From: Globisporangium splendens
Taxonomy: Eukaryota; Oomycota; Peronosporomycetes; Pythiales; Pythiaceae
DNA: 64,000 nt
Assembly: GCA_006386115.1 (NCBI GenBank)
Contig: VFIW01000073.1
Location: 172,072-236,071, forward strand
Direction: 5' to 3'
Positions 1 through 9,592 of this stretch are shown here, piece after piece; the stretch's first letter is position 1; each line of letters starts with the position of its first letter. Under the pieces are notes generated by a model. That model did no database searches. It worked only from the letters and a program-made list of their open reading frames with translations, and was not told the DNA's origin. The translations under genes were made by a program, and so were the position numbers.

Positions 1-266
1 AAGCGAGAACGAAGAAGATCGAGACGGTGTGATGTGAGTGCGTTCGGAAACGATGAATATCTTGAAGACTTCCTGATGTCGTCCCATTGCTGTCCGGTTG
101 AAATTGGTTTGCATGTGGGGTGATGATTGTACGGTTCGGTTTGGTTGGTGAATGGATAGTTTGTCGGACAAGAAAATGGTGCAAGCGAAGCCAGAAAGAG
201 CCGCAGTCAGCAGCCTTTGGGATCGGAAGATCGTCTCTTCTTTGCAGGAGAGAAAAGAAAGAAACA

Positions 267-572
267 TTAGTGCATTTTTTTATCGTCTTTTTTAACCTCC
301 AAGCCAATGAAAGCCGCCATCATGTGTATATGCGTTTTCGTGTGTGTGTGCGTGGCATTCATGACATGTTGTTGTTGGTCGATTGTCTGTCCATCGTTGA
401 CGCCATTGGTCAAGACTTCGAGGATGATCGATCTCATGCGATCTTTCAAAGCCAGCAGCAAATCCTGAAGAAGAGTTTGGATGTTAGCGGAGTTAAGACT
501 GAATGCAGACTTTGAATCGATTTTGATCGACAAGTCAGAGAACACATATTCGAGACTGCTGTTGACAGCCAC
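267..572 (-). CDS. possible internal exon of an unidentified gene running off the left edge
   Basis: On the minus strand an open frame begins right after a plausible acceptor (AAATCAG before GTG at 572). It encodes a helix-rich stretch, with a run like LLQDLLLALKDRMRSIILEV at roughly residues 33-52. From about 370 leftwards the sequence turns into CA/GT-rich low complexity (MNATHTHTKTHIH), so the real exon probably ends near 370. All three minus frames are open from about 115 to the window edge, so further exons there cannot be placed. No family is recognised. It may be a chance open frame. Confidence 0.25.
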   Translation of the reverse strand: MAVNSSLEYVFSDLSIKIDSKSAFSLNSANIQTLLQDLLLALKDRMRSIILEVLTNGVNDGQTIDQQQHVMNATHTHTKTHIHMMAAFIGLEVKKDDKKMH

Positions 573-1314
573 CTGATTTCGGATTTAAGATTTAGAAAGA
601 TAATCGAACTCTTACTGTACTGCACTGCTGCATGTTTTTGCTGCGAGATGTTGACGCGTAATTACGCGATTTGTCCGTTTTTGGTAGTGACTGACACTCA
701 CTGTGGAGTCAGAATGATGGCGATTAATCACTTTGTGACGGTCGTAGGTTGCCCGCTCTTCTGCACTTGAATCGTTGCGCAAGCTTTGCGCCTTCGGGAC
801 CCTCGCACCAGAAAAAAAAACAAGAACCAGCATTTGACTCTTTATCTAGCTTGTTTATTGAGAGCCTTCAACACTCTCCGCTCTCTGGATCGCATTCTTC
901 CAACGTGATCGAAAGCGTTCAAACGATCGTGGTGTGGTTTTCTCGGATCCGTTTCACGCGGCAATGGTCTCATCAGATACAAATGAAGTCAAGGAGAATG
1001 GCTACCACCCAATTCACATCCTTACGCCACCAAGCCCTTCCTGTGAAGTTCTTCTTCACTGCAGCTATGAAAAGGCACGCAGCACCTTGAGGAGGGAGAG
1101 CAGAAATTGACATGCTCACTTCCACAATCGTACTTCATACGACTCTCACTGAACTCGCGAATCGTACTTCATTGGACAACCGTTAGGTTCGACTTGTCTG
1201 CTCCACTAAGTGCGCGCTGCTCATGAAAAGCGCACTTTACCGAAGCCCCTCGCCACCCACCCAATCAAATCGTCGAGCTCCAAACGGCATCATCGTTCCA
1301 TTGCCAGCAGCACG
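573..1314. other. no supported gene
   Basis: Both strands carry only short, compositionally unconvincing frames. The last part is presumably the promoter and 5' leader of the gene starting at 1315. No repeat or RNA gene was seen. Confidence 0.4.
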
Positions 1315-3858
1315 ATGGGCAACAAGCGCAGCGGCAAGCGCAAGGCAGGCTTCATCGGCTTCGAGTCCAATGAGATCGCGTTCATCGAGGACGAGATGGC
1401 GGCCATCGCTGCCGAGTACGGGCTCGAGATCGATCAGGACGTCGCCAAGCACGTGCACCAGCGCAACGACGCCAAGAAGGCGCGCCACCGCAAGAAGCAG
1501 CCCGCGCCACCGAGCAAGTACGGTCCGAGCGCCTCCACGACAGAGACTGCATCCAAGCGCAAGCGCATCGTGTTGCACTCGCTCCCCTTAAAGTACAAGC
1601 AGAGCACGCCGATACAAGAAGTGAACGAGCACACCGCGATCTACGAGATGCTCCGCGATGTGCTCCCGGATGGCGGCGCGCTCTCGAGCTGCGGCGTGCC
1701 AGGGTGCAATTGCTACCACGGCGGCCGCGAGATGGTGCTCGATTCGCGCACGAAGAAGGAGCACCAGACGCTCGAGAACGTGGATTTGCTGCGTGCGGGG
1801 CAGTGCAAACGCTGCCAGCACGGCGTGCTCCAGCACGCGATTGTGGTGCGCGACGACGGCGACAATGCGAGCAAACCGAGCGGCGGACAGCGGCTGTTCA
1901 GTGCGTTCTACCAGCTGATCCGCTTGGCGCGCGTCGCTGGCACGATCTACACGTCGCGCGTGTGGTCCAAGTCGGCCACGGAGCTGTTGAACGCGCTGCT
2001 CGTGCACGTGAAGACCCAGTTTTCGACTGGTGGCACGCAGAACGGACAGAAGACGATCACAGAGCTGCAGCACGAGCAGGAGGTGCTCGTGGAACTGCAG
2101 ACGCAGATGAAGAAAGCCGAGCAGGCCGCGGGCAAGAGCACGCGCGACGAAGCACCCATCCACTTGGCGTGCATCTTCGACCAGATGTACTTCCAGTGCT
2201 ACTACGCGTCGATCGTGCTCTATGGACGCGCGTGTGGTGCTGTGCCAGCGCCAGACGTCTATTTTATCGATCTGGAGAACTTTGCACCGCAAGCGCAATC
2301 GCAGTTGGAGACGTTCCTCAACAATGAGCTCCAGGATGCCGACATCCCGACCCACTTGGTCGATTCCTTGGTGCTCCCAAATAGAGAAAACAAGCGGCCA
2401 ACGGCGCAGCAGTCCGTCGCGCTGCTGGACATTTACCACGCGCGACTGCGCGAAGGCATTCGACTGTTCTATGAGCAGGGCGTGGGCATGCATGGCGAAA
2501 TGGACGCGCTGCTCGTGAACCCGCACCTGATCGCATCGGCGCAGGCCGCTGTCGCCAACAAGAGCAAGAAGAAACCGCAGAAGAAACACTACCGACGAGA
2601 ACGCAGCAAGCCAGTAGCTGCAACTACTGAGAGCGACAAGCCTGGTACCAACAACAACGGACTCCTGGACGTGCCATCGTACCCGTTGCTGGCGCAATGG
2701 CGCAACAACTGCCGAGATTGGTGCTGTCACCTGTACGCGTACGCGACGCCAACACCTGAGGCGCTGGATGTGGTCTCGAAGTACGCGCCGCTCGTGGAAA
2801 TGGGCGCCGGTACGGGGTACTGGAGTTCGTTGCTGCAAAGCCAGAAGACCGACATTGTCGCGTACGACAAGTGTCCACCGTCGACGGACGGAGGCAGTGA
2901 GGCTGCTGAGCAAACTGGTGGCCGCGCGCGCAAGCAGGAGCGGAATGCGTACCACGGCCAAGTGCCACCGTTCTGCGCGATCGGCAAGGGCGGCCCCGAA
3001 GTGCTCAAGCAGGACGACATGAAGGCGCGCAACCTGTTTCTCTGCTACCCGCCGCCGCACGACGACATGGCGTTCAACTGCCTGCGCTTCTTCCAGGGCG
3101 AGTATGTGATCCACGTCGGCGAATGGCAGGGGGATACGGGAGATCGCCGCTTTGAGAAAGAGTTGGAGACGCGATTCAACCTCGTGAACGAGCACTTGCT
3201 GCCGAACTGGGGCAACTCGGCGTACAGCCTCACTGTGTGGAAGCGCAAGGCTGCTGATAAGCAGTCTACGTCTTCTGGTGCTCTCTGCACGACTTTGTCG
3301 TGTTTCAAGTGCCAGAAGACCATCGCTGATGCGGCCGAGGAAGGTGAGGAACTCAAGCGCTGCGTGTTCTGCAAGACGAACGTGTACTGCTCGAGTTTCT
3401 GCGAGGAAAGCGACCGGAAAGCGCACAGCGCCGAGCACGCCAAGCGGTTGATCTTCTTTGAGAATGAGAACGAGTTGGAGTTTGAGAACGATCTGCACTA
3501 TGCGCCACTGGTGGTCGTCGCCGAGCTCGACACCGAGGACGCCGACAAGGTCGCACAGGTCTCGCGCAGCTGGAAAGAGATCACGGGAGGTACTGCGAAT
3601 GATGATGACGATGTTGGTGAGGATGATATTAGCGAATATGACGAAGATGAAGACAATGACGACGACGAGGATATGAAGGATAGCGACGCGAATAGTGAAG
3701 ACGACAGCGACGAGGATGGCAGTCAGGATGAGGGTGAAGATGACGAGAACGACGAGAAAGAAGCGCTGCGTCCTGTTGTGACCAAGAAGCCGCGCAAGGA
3801 GGTCGCCGTGCGAAAGCCCAAGCAGACTGCATTTGCCTTCAATTTTGACACCAAGTAG
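1315..3858 (+). CDS. methyltransferase-like protein with C-terminal MYND-type zinc finger
   Basis: Single exon, 847 aa from the ATG at 1315 (MGNKRSGKRK). The frame is open upstream to 1210 but has no earlier ATG. A lysine/arginine-rich start is followed near residues 120-165 by a Cys/His cluster (SCGVPGCNCYHGG, then CKRCQHG) that may bind metal. Around residues 493-510 VEMGAGTGYWSSLLQ resembles the SAM-binding motif I of Rossmann methyltransferases, followed by YDKCPP and a NLFLCYPPP motif-IV-like stretch. Residues about 657-712 have MYND-like spacing (CFKC, CVFC, YCSSFC, then H...H). The tail is very acidic and ends in a basic, NLS-like stretch. Known: MYND fingers mediate protein contacts, often in chromatin regulators. 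Inferred: a nuclear methyltransferase-like protein of unknown substrate. Confidence 0.8.
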   Translation: MGNKRSGKRKAGFIGFESNEIAFIEDEMAAIAAEYGLEIDQDVAKHVHQRNDAKKARHRKKQPAPPSKYGPSASTTETASKRKRIVLHSLPLKYKQSTPIQEVNEHTAIYEMLRDVLPDGGALSSCGVPGCNCYHGGREMVLDSRTKKEHQTLENVDLLRAGQCKRCQHGVLQHAIVVRDDGDNASKPSGGQRLFSAFYQLIRLARVAGTIYTSRVWSKSATELLNALLVHVKTQFSTGGTQNGQKTITELQHEQEVLVELQTQMKKAEQAAGKSTRDEAPIHLACIFDQMYFQCYYASIVLYGRACGAVPAPDVYFIDLENFAPQAQSQLETFLNNELQDADIPTHLVDSLVLPNRENKRPTAQQSVALLDIYHARLREGIRLFYEQGVGMHGEMDALLVNPHLIASAQAAVANKSKKKPQKKHYRRERSKPVAATTESDKPGTNNNGLLDVPSYPLLAQWRNNCRDWCCHLYAYATPTPEALDVVSKYAPLVEMGAGTGYWSSLLQSQKTDIVAYDKCPPSTDGGSEAAEQTGGRARKQERNAYHGQVPPFCAIGKGGPEVLKQDDMKARNLFLCYPPPHDDMAFNCLRFFQGEYVIHVGEWQGDTGDRRFEKELETRFNLVNEHLLPNWGNSAYSLTVWKRKAADKQSTSSGALCTTLSCFKCQKTIADAAEEGEELKRCVFCKTNVYCSSFCEESDRKAHSAEHAKRLIFFENENELEFENDLHYAPLVVVAELDTEDADKVAQVSRSWKEITGGTANDDDDVGEDDISEYDEDEDNDDDEDMKDSDANSEDDSDEDGSQDEGEDDENDEKEALRPVVTKKPRKEVAVRKPKQTAFAFNFDTK

Positions 3859-4074
3859 TCTAAATTGCTACTACCTTTGAAATACATAGACGTGTGGTGA
3901 GTTTCGAGCCTTTCTTTGCAGTGCAGCGATTGGTTTTTGTATCGGAATCGAGTGAAAAAAGCGCAAATGGTCGATTCTACCTCAACCGAAACGACTTTTT
4001 GCTCGTTTTCGTTTTGAAATAGGCACACTCGACTCCCGACCTTGCCCCTTCGAAGGCTTTTAGAGCGCATAATA

Positions 4075-6010
4075 ATGACGGAGAACGACGTGAATGAGGA
4101 TTCTAATGGCGTCGTCGTGACACTCAAGCGCAAAGTGCGTAGCCTCGAGACGAATCTCCTCGAGTGGCGGCGCTGCGTGTGTACTTTAACGCGCGATGGC
4201 CAGTTGATGCTGGAGCTGAGTGACGACGATGTCGTGTTCGACGACGAAGAGGGCAATGGCGATGCGGGACACCAGTCTTCAGCAGAGCAGCATCGAGACG
4301 CTGTTGCGACGGCTCAAGTTGACGAGAGTCGTCGTGGGAAATGCCGCGTGGTGGTCGACCTGGGCATACAGCTTCGCAGCCTTGAACAAAAACGGAAACA
4401 CAAGACGCGTTGCGAACTCGCGTATGCTTTACGACCATCAAACACTTCAACCTCGTCTAGTGGAGGATTGGTTGTGCGCACGGAAGAGCTCATGGCGTCG
4501 TCGGCCAAGCACTGCCAGCGGTTCATCGACAGCGTCCGCGAAGCCGAACGACACGCTGAGCGGAAGCACAGCATGCGGATCGGCGCGTTGCTCGCTGCGT
4601 CTTCGTCAAGTGGCGGTGGCGCGACTCAAAGAATTTGCATGATAGAAGAGGAAACGCGTATCCCACTGAAGAATGCGGTCATGCAACGTCGAGCCCAGTC
4701 TTCGCATGCCAGTAGCAGCTCTGGTGGCAAACAGGACGAAGTGAGTCAGCCGAGCGTGACAGGAATGACGCCACAGCATGGCGACTCGCAAGTCCCCGAC
4801 AACGCGATCTTCTCCTTTGCAGCTGCTGCGTCATTTTCGTCCTCCACAGGTAGTGAGTATGCTGCTGGACGTCCACAACAGCAGTCCTCCTCCGACCAAG
4901 ATCCAAAATATTGGCCATCTGTGGTGGACAGAGCGTGTGAGGTACGTAATATCCTCCGGAGAAGGACAATTCGATGGACACAAACGCTCGACTAACGCCA
5001 TGCTCTTTGTGGCTGTTATATGGTTTAGTCGGATACGTTGGACACAAGCAACACGTCCGAACCGCTCGCCCTCACCCCTGCCAATCCTACTTTGAGCGCA
5101 AGCAGCAGTCGCGTCATCGCCAGCAGCAGCCCCATGAGCAACAGCTTCAGCAACAGCACCGGCATGCGCAGCCATAGTGACAGCGTTGTATTGCCCACGA
5201 AGCCGCTGCCTGCAGATCTCTTTGCAAAACGATTCGCAGCAATTCGCCTGGGGGCTCGAGATGGAACTGGAGGAGCAAACGACGGTTACGATCGCTTGAA
5301 CCAACGAGACTTGGCGAGTGACGAAGATGACGAAGAGGACGATGATGGGGTCACGGATCGATTTGGATGTCGGCGAGTGCGCATGGCGGCGTCTCCGAGG
5401 ATACGAGCAACTCGAGGCACAACGCCACGAATTGCGCTTCCGCGACGTGCTCACACAGGATCAACTGCTCGACACCCAAGTATCGGCAGCAATCGGACGG
5501 CGAGCAGCAAGTTCGTCACTCCAACGCGAGGGGCAGTGAGCAGCAGGCGACGGACTAGTTGCTCATCCTCGACGACGACTTCGACAGCAGCGACGCTTGC
5601 GGCAAACCTGGATCGACTGCGGCGTCGTGACGATGCGTTTCCAACGTCTGGATATGACGATGCTGACGACGACAATGGGATCGACTCGAACCGTGCTGAG
5701 CTGCACATCCTCATGCGCGTTGAAGCCGCGCTACGGCAACTGGAAAAGGAGAATGCCGCCGCGAAGGAGCGCGAGCACTTGCTCACGCAGGAGGCGCATG
5801 CGCTGCGCGACGCACTTCGCGTGAAAAGCGCCGAGAAGAAGCACGTCGACGCGCAATTCCGCAGCAGGTGGACAGCTCGAGGATGAACTGCTCACGGCGC
5901 GCGAGGAAACGCAGTTGCTGCAAGCAGAGACTGCGCGGCTCAAGCACCAGAACAAAGAGCTCTTGACCCACGTGCATCGACTCGATTCGCTCGTGTACGG
6001 CCGCTTCTAA
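4075..6010 (+). CDS. coiled-coil protein, two exons, with apparent frameshift(s)
   Basis: Start ATG at 4075 (MTENDVNEDSNG). Exon 1 is 4075-4941, an 87-nt phase-0 intron (GTACGT...TTTAG) spans 4942-5028, and exon 2 starts at 5029. The N-terminus begins with a short coil (LKRKVRSLETNLLEW), then acidic and serine-rich linkers. The C-terminus is a long coiled coil (ALRQLEKENAAAKEREHLL). That frame stops at 5886, but the coil continues in the next frame from about 5861 (QLEDELLTAREETQLLQAET) to TAA at 6008-6010, so a one-base indel lies near 5860-5870. Between about 5340 and 5540 a different frame also reads like coil (LEAQRHELRFRDVLTQDQLL), hinting at further indels. Family unknown. It could be a recent pseudogene or carry sequencing errors. 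Confidence 0.6.
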
Positions 6011-6091
6011 CACATGAAACACATTCATCATCAATTCCAATAGGCTCTTCAAAGCATATCACACGTTAGAGAAATCATTCCATTTCTGTGT

Positions 6092-7610
6092 CTATAGGAA
6101 ACCGCTTCCAGTGCCATTCCAATGGCGTCGTTCATACTCCTCACTGAACTCCTTCGATACCGACTCGGTCTTGGGCTCCTCGGTCGGTTTCTTGCTAGTC
6201 TGTCGACGCGGCATCGAACGCTGCGGCTGCTTCGTCGGCGTTCGCTTTATCCGCGATTTGTTCTTTCCATTGTCGTCATCATTTCCTGCTTCTGCCGTCT
6301 TCTCTTTGCTCTTTTCAGTCGTTGCGGACGGCACATTTCGCGTCACGATGACCACGTCATCGCCAGTTTTCTTGATGGTTTTGTCATCCTTTGATGCCGC
6401 AGTATCGCTCTCGAGGATGACGACTTTGTCAATCGGAGCCTTCGATCCCGTCTCAGCGGTTGCTTCTTCGTCATTGTGCCAGATCCACGAGAGCCATCCG
6501 GGCGTGACTGCGTACATGAACGTGCTCCAGATCGCATCGCCGCTCTGCGCCTGGACGGTCTGGTCCTTGACGACAGTGCTGACAAAGTGTTTGGCGTGGT
6601 TCTGGATATCTGCGCGACTGAGCACGTCGTGGACGGACTCACCGAGCGTCCGTGTCACATTTTGCTTGACGGGATCCTGCACGAACGTGTGCGCGAGCAG
6701 CTGCGCCAGGTTGCGCCGCGTTTGCTCGTCCTTCATGAGCTGGTCGATCAGCTGCAGGATGCTCTCCTTCGCCTTCGGGTCGAGCACCGTCACGCGCAGC
6801 AGCTCGACGACCTGGCGCCGCATGTTGGCATCTTCCAACAGCAGCGACACCGTGTGCTTGGCAAGATTCGACACGTGCTTGAGCGTCACGGGGTCGTTCA
6901 GCGTGTGGATGATCAGCCCGCGGAGCGCGTCGCGCGTCGTATCCATCACGACCAGCTATAAGGGAAATAAGAAAGAGATGCTAAGCATAGAGAAGCAGAC
7001 CAATATATAGATGCAGACACGTACTCGTTGAAGGAATTGCGAGGCTTGGTCGAGCACTTTCGGGTCATTGAGCACCGTTTGCACGATCTGCGACGCCAAT
7101 TCCTACAATGTACGCAGCATCACAAGCATGAAACCATTAGCTTTAGCGCACATATACACATAAAGCATCCGTAACATGACTCAAACGCACCCTGGTGTGG
7201 CTCTGGAGCGTCTCGTCCTGGAGTGACTTGGACGCGACGTCAGCCGTGTGTTTGCTCACGCCGAGCTTGAGTTCAGGCGCGAACGCCATGAGCGCCACGC
7301 CCACGAAGAGCGTGCCACCAAGCCAGAGCCACGCGCGCTGCGGGCGCAACAGGTGGCGGATCAGCTCGCGGTCCGGGACGGCGTCCATGTTGACGTTGCC
7401 GGTGGTGGTGCGCGGCGCTGCGGCTGGTGCTGCTTCAGGTGGCGCGACCTGCTTGGGGAGTCCGCCACCACTAGGAGGACCACCACCGCTGCTGCCGGTG
7501 GTGGCGGATCGTCGCGACTGCTGCACGCACCGATAGACAGCGCGGCGGTGGGTGCCATTCGCTGCATGGAGCTGCCGCGCAGCCAACGCAGCGACGCGAG
7601 GAAGCAGCAT
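6092..7610 (-). CDS. membrane-anchored protein with tandem helical repeats, possibly mitochondrial
   Basis: Three exons on the minus strand: 7610-7191, 7102-7025 and 6955-6092. Introns are 88 nt (GTGCGT...TTGTAG) and 69 nt (GTACGT...TATAG), both phase 0, giving 453 aa. The N-terminus (MLLPRVAALAARQLHA) is Arg/Ala-rich without acids, like a mitochondrial presequence. A proline/glycine-rich linker and one hydrophobic segment (WLWLGGTLFVGVALMAFAP, about residues 96-114) follow. After it come repeats of about 33 residues, each starting near a D-P or D-A pair (LNDPKVLDQASQFLQ, LNDPVTLKHVSNLAKH, LEDANMRRQVVELLR, LDPKAKESILQLI, VQDPVKQNVTRTL). The tail is Lys/Glu/Thr-rich and basic. I recognise no named family. 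A bitopic organelle protein with a helical-repeat domain is inferred. Confidence 0.7.
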
Positions 7611-8118
7611 GGGCAAATGGACTTCGAGTCGAAAAATGGAAGGGTGGAATGCATACTGGCCTGTCGTAACGACTACGTTCAACAAAGAGGCTTTTATGAT
7701 TGCAATGACTAATAGATAGTTTCGGTTAGGCAAATTACATGCGTGATACGCTTGATAAATAGGGTATGAATGAGGTTTTGTTTCGGATACAGTGCGCATC
7801 CTTATAAGTACGATGTGATGTCGAAAATGCTGCCGTGACAAAAAAGTTCACCCATCTGACGCCATTTCCAAGTCGCAAAAAGGGCTCCTAATGCGCATGG
7901 CGTAAGAGGGATGGGACCATTTTTGTATTACTCTTTACTGATCAGTGTTGCTGTTACACAGCACGGCTATGAGGATTGTCTGCATGAACACTACGATCAC
8001 AGCGTCGTCGATGCCGTCACTCCCGGTCCGCTGCTCATGCTGCAGTGCATCCCCAGCGGCATCAAAAAATGACGACGTCCAACTACATCGTTGCCAAATT
8101 GTGCGCATTCAGGTCGAC
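7611..8118. other. intergenic spacer, no supported gene
   Basis: Lies between the start of the upstream minus-strand gene and the 3' end of RNase T2. It is AT-richer than its neighbours. The right part could hold a small 3' exon of the RNase gene (a GTAAGT overlaps its stop codon), but no convincing exon was found. Confidence 0.4.
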
Positions 8119-8988
8119 TTACTCGTGCTCCACAAACGCCGGGATGTAGATCGACGATCGCAAGCACGTGTCCTCCTTGAGGACGCGCTCTGGACACGCG
8201 CGACGCTGGATGGGTACGTTCTTGCGGTCCTTGAGCCAGCACGTGAACACCTGCGAGAGCGTGCCGCCGCCGTGCATGCACTTGAGCACTGCCGCGGGTT
8301 GTGAGGACCCGCTGCCGAATGCGGCGCGCAAGTCGGCGATCGGCACGTACTTGCCCACGTTCTCTTGGACAAGCATCGGCGTGTCCACGGTGCCGTTGCG
8401 GAGCAGGTTGACTGCGTGCGAGAAGTACTCGACCTGCGCAAGCCCCGAGCACGTGCCATGGCGCGTCCATTCGTGTTTCCAGAAACTCGGGTACTCCGGC
8501 GACATGACACTGAACTTGACGTCCGGCCAGTACTGCGTGAGCGTCTCAAAGCCGATCTCGTCCTCGACTTGCTGAGCATCAAATGGTTCACCATCACAGA
8601 AGCTCGGCGGCGCGCTAGTCTCGCGTTCCGGCCAGAGTCCATGCAGCGTCAAGTGCGTCTTCCAGAACTCCTGCGGCTCCTGGCAGCCGGGATACACCTC
8701 CTCCTTGCCATGGCAGAACTCTGGCTGCCAGCTCTGTGCGAGCACGTACAGATCGAACTTGGTGTGTACGTTCAATGACGATGAGGGGGATCCTTCTTCT
8801 CGTGGCGATACGAGGTCGACGATGTTAGCATCGTACACGAGCGCATGCAGGTGCTCCATGATGCTCGCTTCCAGCTCCGGCTGGATGGGTGCATTAAGCG
8901 GCATGGCGTCGTCTGCAGCCACTGCGAGGGACGACGCGGCCAGCAGCGCCATGGAGACGGAGGGCGTCATAGAGAGGAAGAGCTTCAT
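8119..8988 (-). CDS. secreted ribonuclease T2
   Basis: 289 aa, uninterrupted, ATG at 8988 (MKLFLSMTPSV). A signal peptide runs to about residue 23 (SSLAVAA), so the enzyme should enter the secretory pathway. Both RNase T2 signatures are present: CAS I LTLHGLWPE with catalytic His116, and CAS II FWKHEWTRHGTCS with His172 and His177. Several cysteines fit the family's disulphides. Known: T2 enzymes cleave single-stranded RNA through a 2',3'-cyclic phosphate, in acidic or extracellular compartments. The stop codon lies inside a perfect donor (CACGA then GTAAGT), so a spliced form with a different C-terminus is possible. Divergent from the ubiquitin protease gene, with about 600 bp between the two ATGs. 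Confidence 0.93.
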   Translation of the reverse strand: MKLFLSMTPSVSMALLAASSLAVAADDAMPLNAPIQPELEASIMEHLHALVYDANIVDLVSPREEGSPSSSLNVHTKFDLYVLAQSWQPEFCHGKEEVYPGCQEPQEFWKTHLTLHGLWPERETSAPPSFCDGEPFDAQQVEDEIGFETLTQYWPDVKFSVMSPEYPSFWKHEWTRHGTCSGLAQVEYFSHAVNLLRNGTVDTPMLVQENVGKYVPIADLRAAFGSGSSQPAAVLKCMHGGGTLSQVFTCWLKDRKNVPIQRRACPERVLKEDTCLRSSIYIPAFVEHE

Positions 8989-9592
8989 GCGGAAACGGGC
9001 TTGCGGGCAGGCGGGCGGATTCGGATCTGCTTCTCTGTGGCTTCTTCTGTCGTCTGCATGTGCGAAGGGTCGTTTCTCTCTCTTGCGTCTCTGAGCTCCG
9101 TTAGACAATATCCACCATTCATAAAAGAAGGTGGTAAGTTGTTCGAAGTAGCATTGGAAGGTGTGGTGGACAGATGAAATTTGGATGGGTTGTGGCAGAA
9201 AATGGCAGACTTCAACAAGGATCTTCCTGGGTAGATCGGTAACTCCTTTAATGCAACTGCTTATTTTAGTAATAAGTTTTAAAGTAGTTATGTGGCACCA
9301 CACGTCACACCACAATAGCCTCACTGCGCGTACATTTGCAAATAATCAATTAATCAAATACTAGAAAGTGGGAAAATCAACATTGTCACAGTCTAGTTAG
9401 ATAATTCTCGTAAATTTGAGAGAGTTCCGCAGCAGTACTGTCGATCGTCGACTGAGTCCGCAGTGTGCGCCATTTGCACCCCCTTTCCCCACACAAAAAG
9501 GCAACCAACGACACCACCAAAGGGAAGCTGTGCGTCCTCCGTCGCTTTCTCTCACGCTCCCAATCGGCCGTTCGTTCTGAGTATTGGAGCAC
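8989..9592. promoter_or_regulatory. shared divergent promoter region
   Basis: The 604 bp between the ATGs of RNase T2 (minus) and the ubiquitin protease (plus) must hold both promoters and leaders. The middle, about 9240-9410, is AT-rich. No specific motif was resolved. Confidence 0.4.

Noticed and set aside
1588..3498. 636-codon open frame on the minus strand
   Set aside because: It lies opposite the methyltransferase/MYND gene. Its Arg/Leu/Val-rich composition is the mirror of that gene's codon usage, with no domain of its own.
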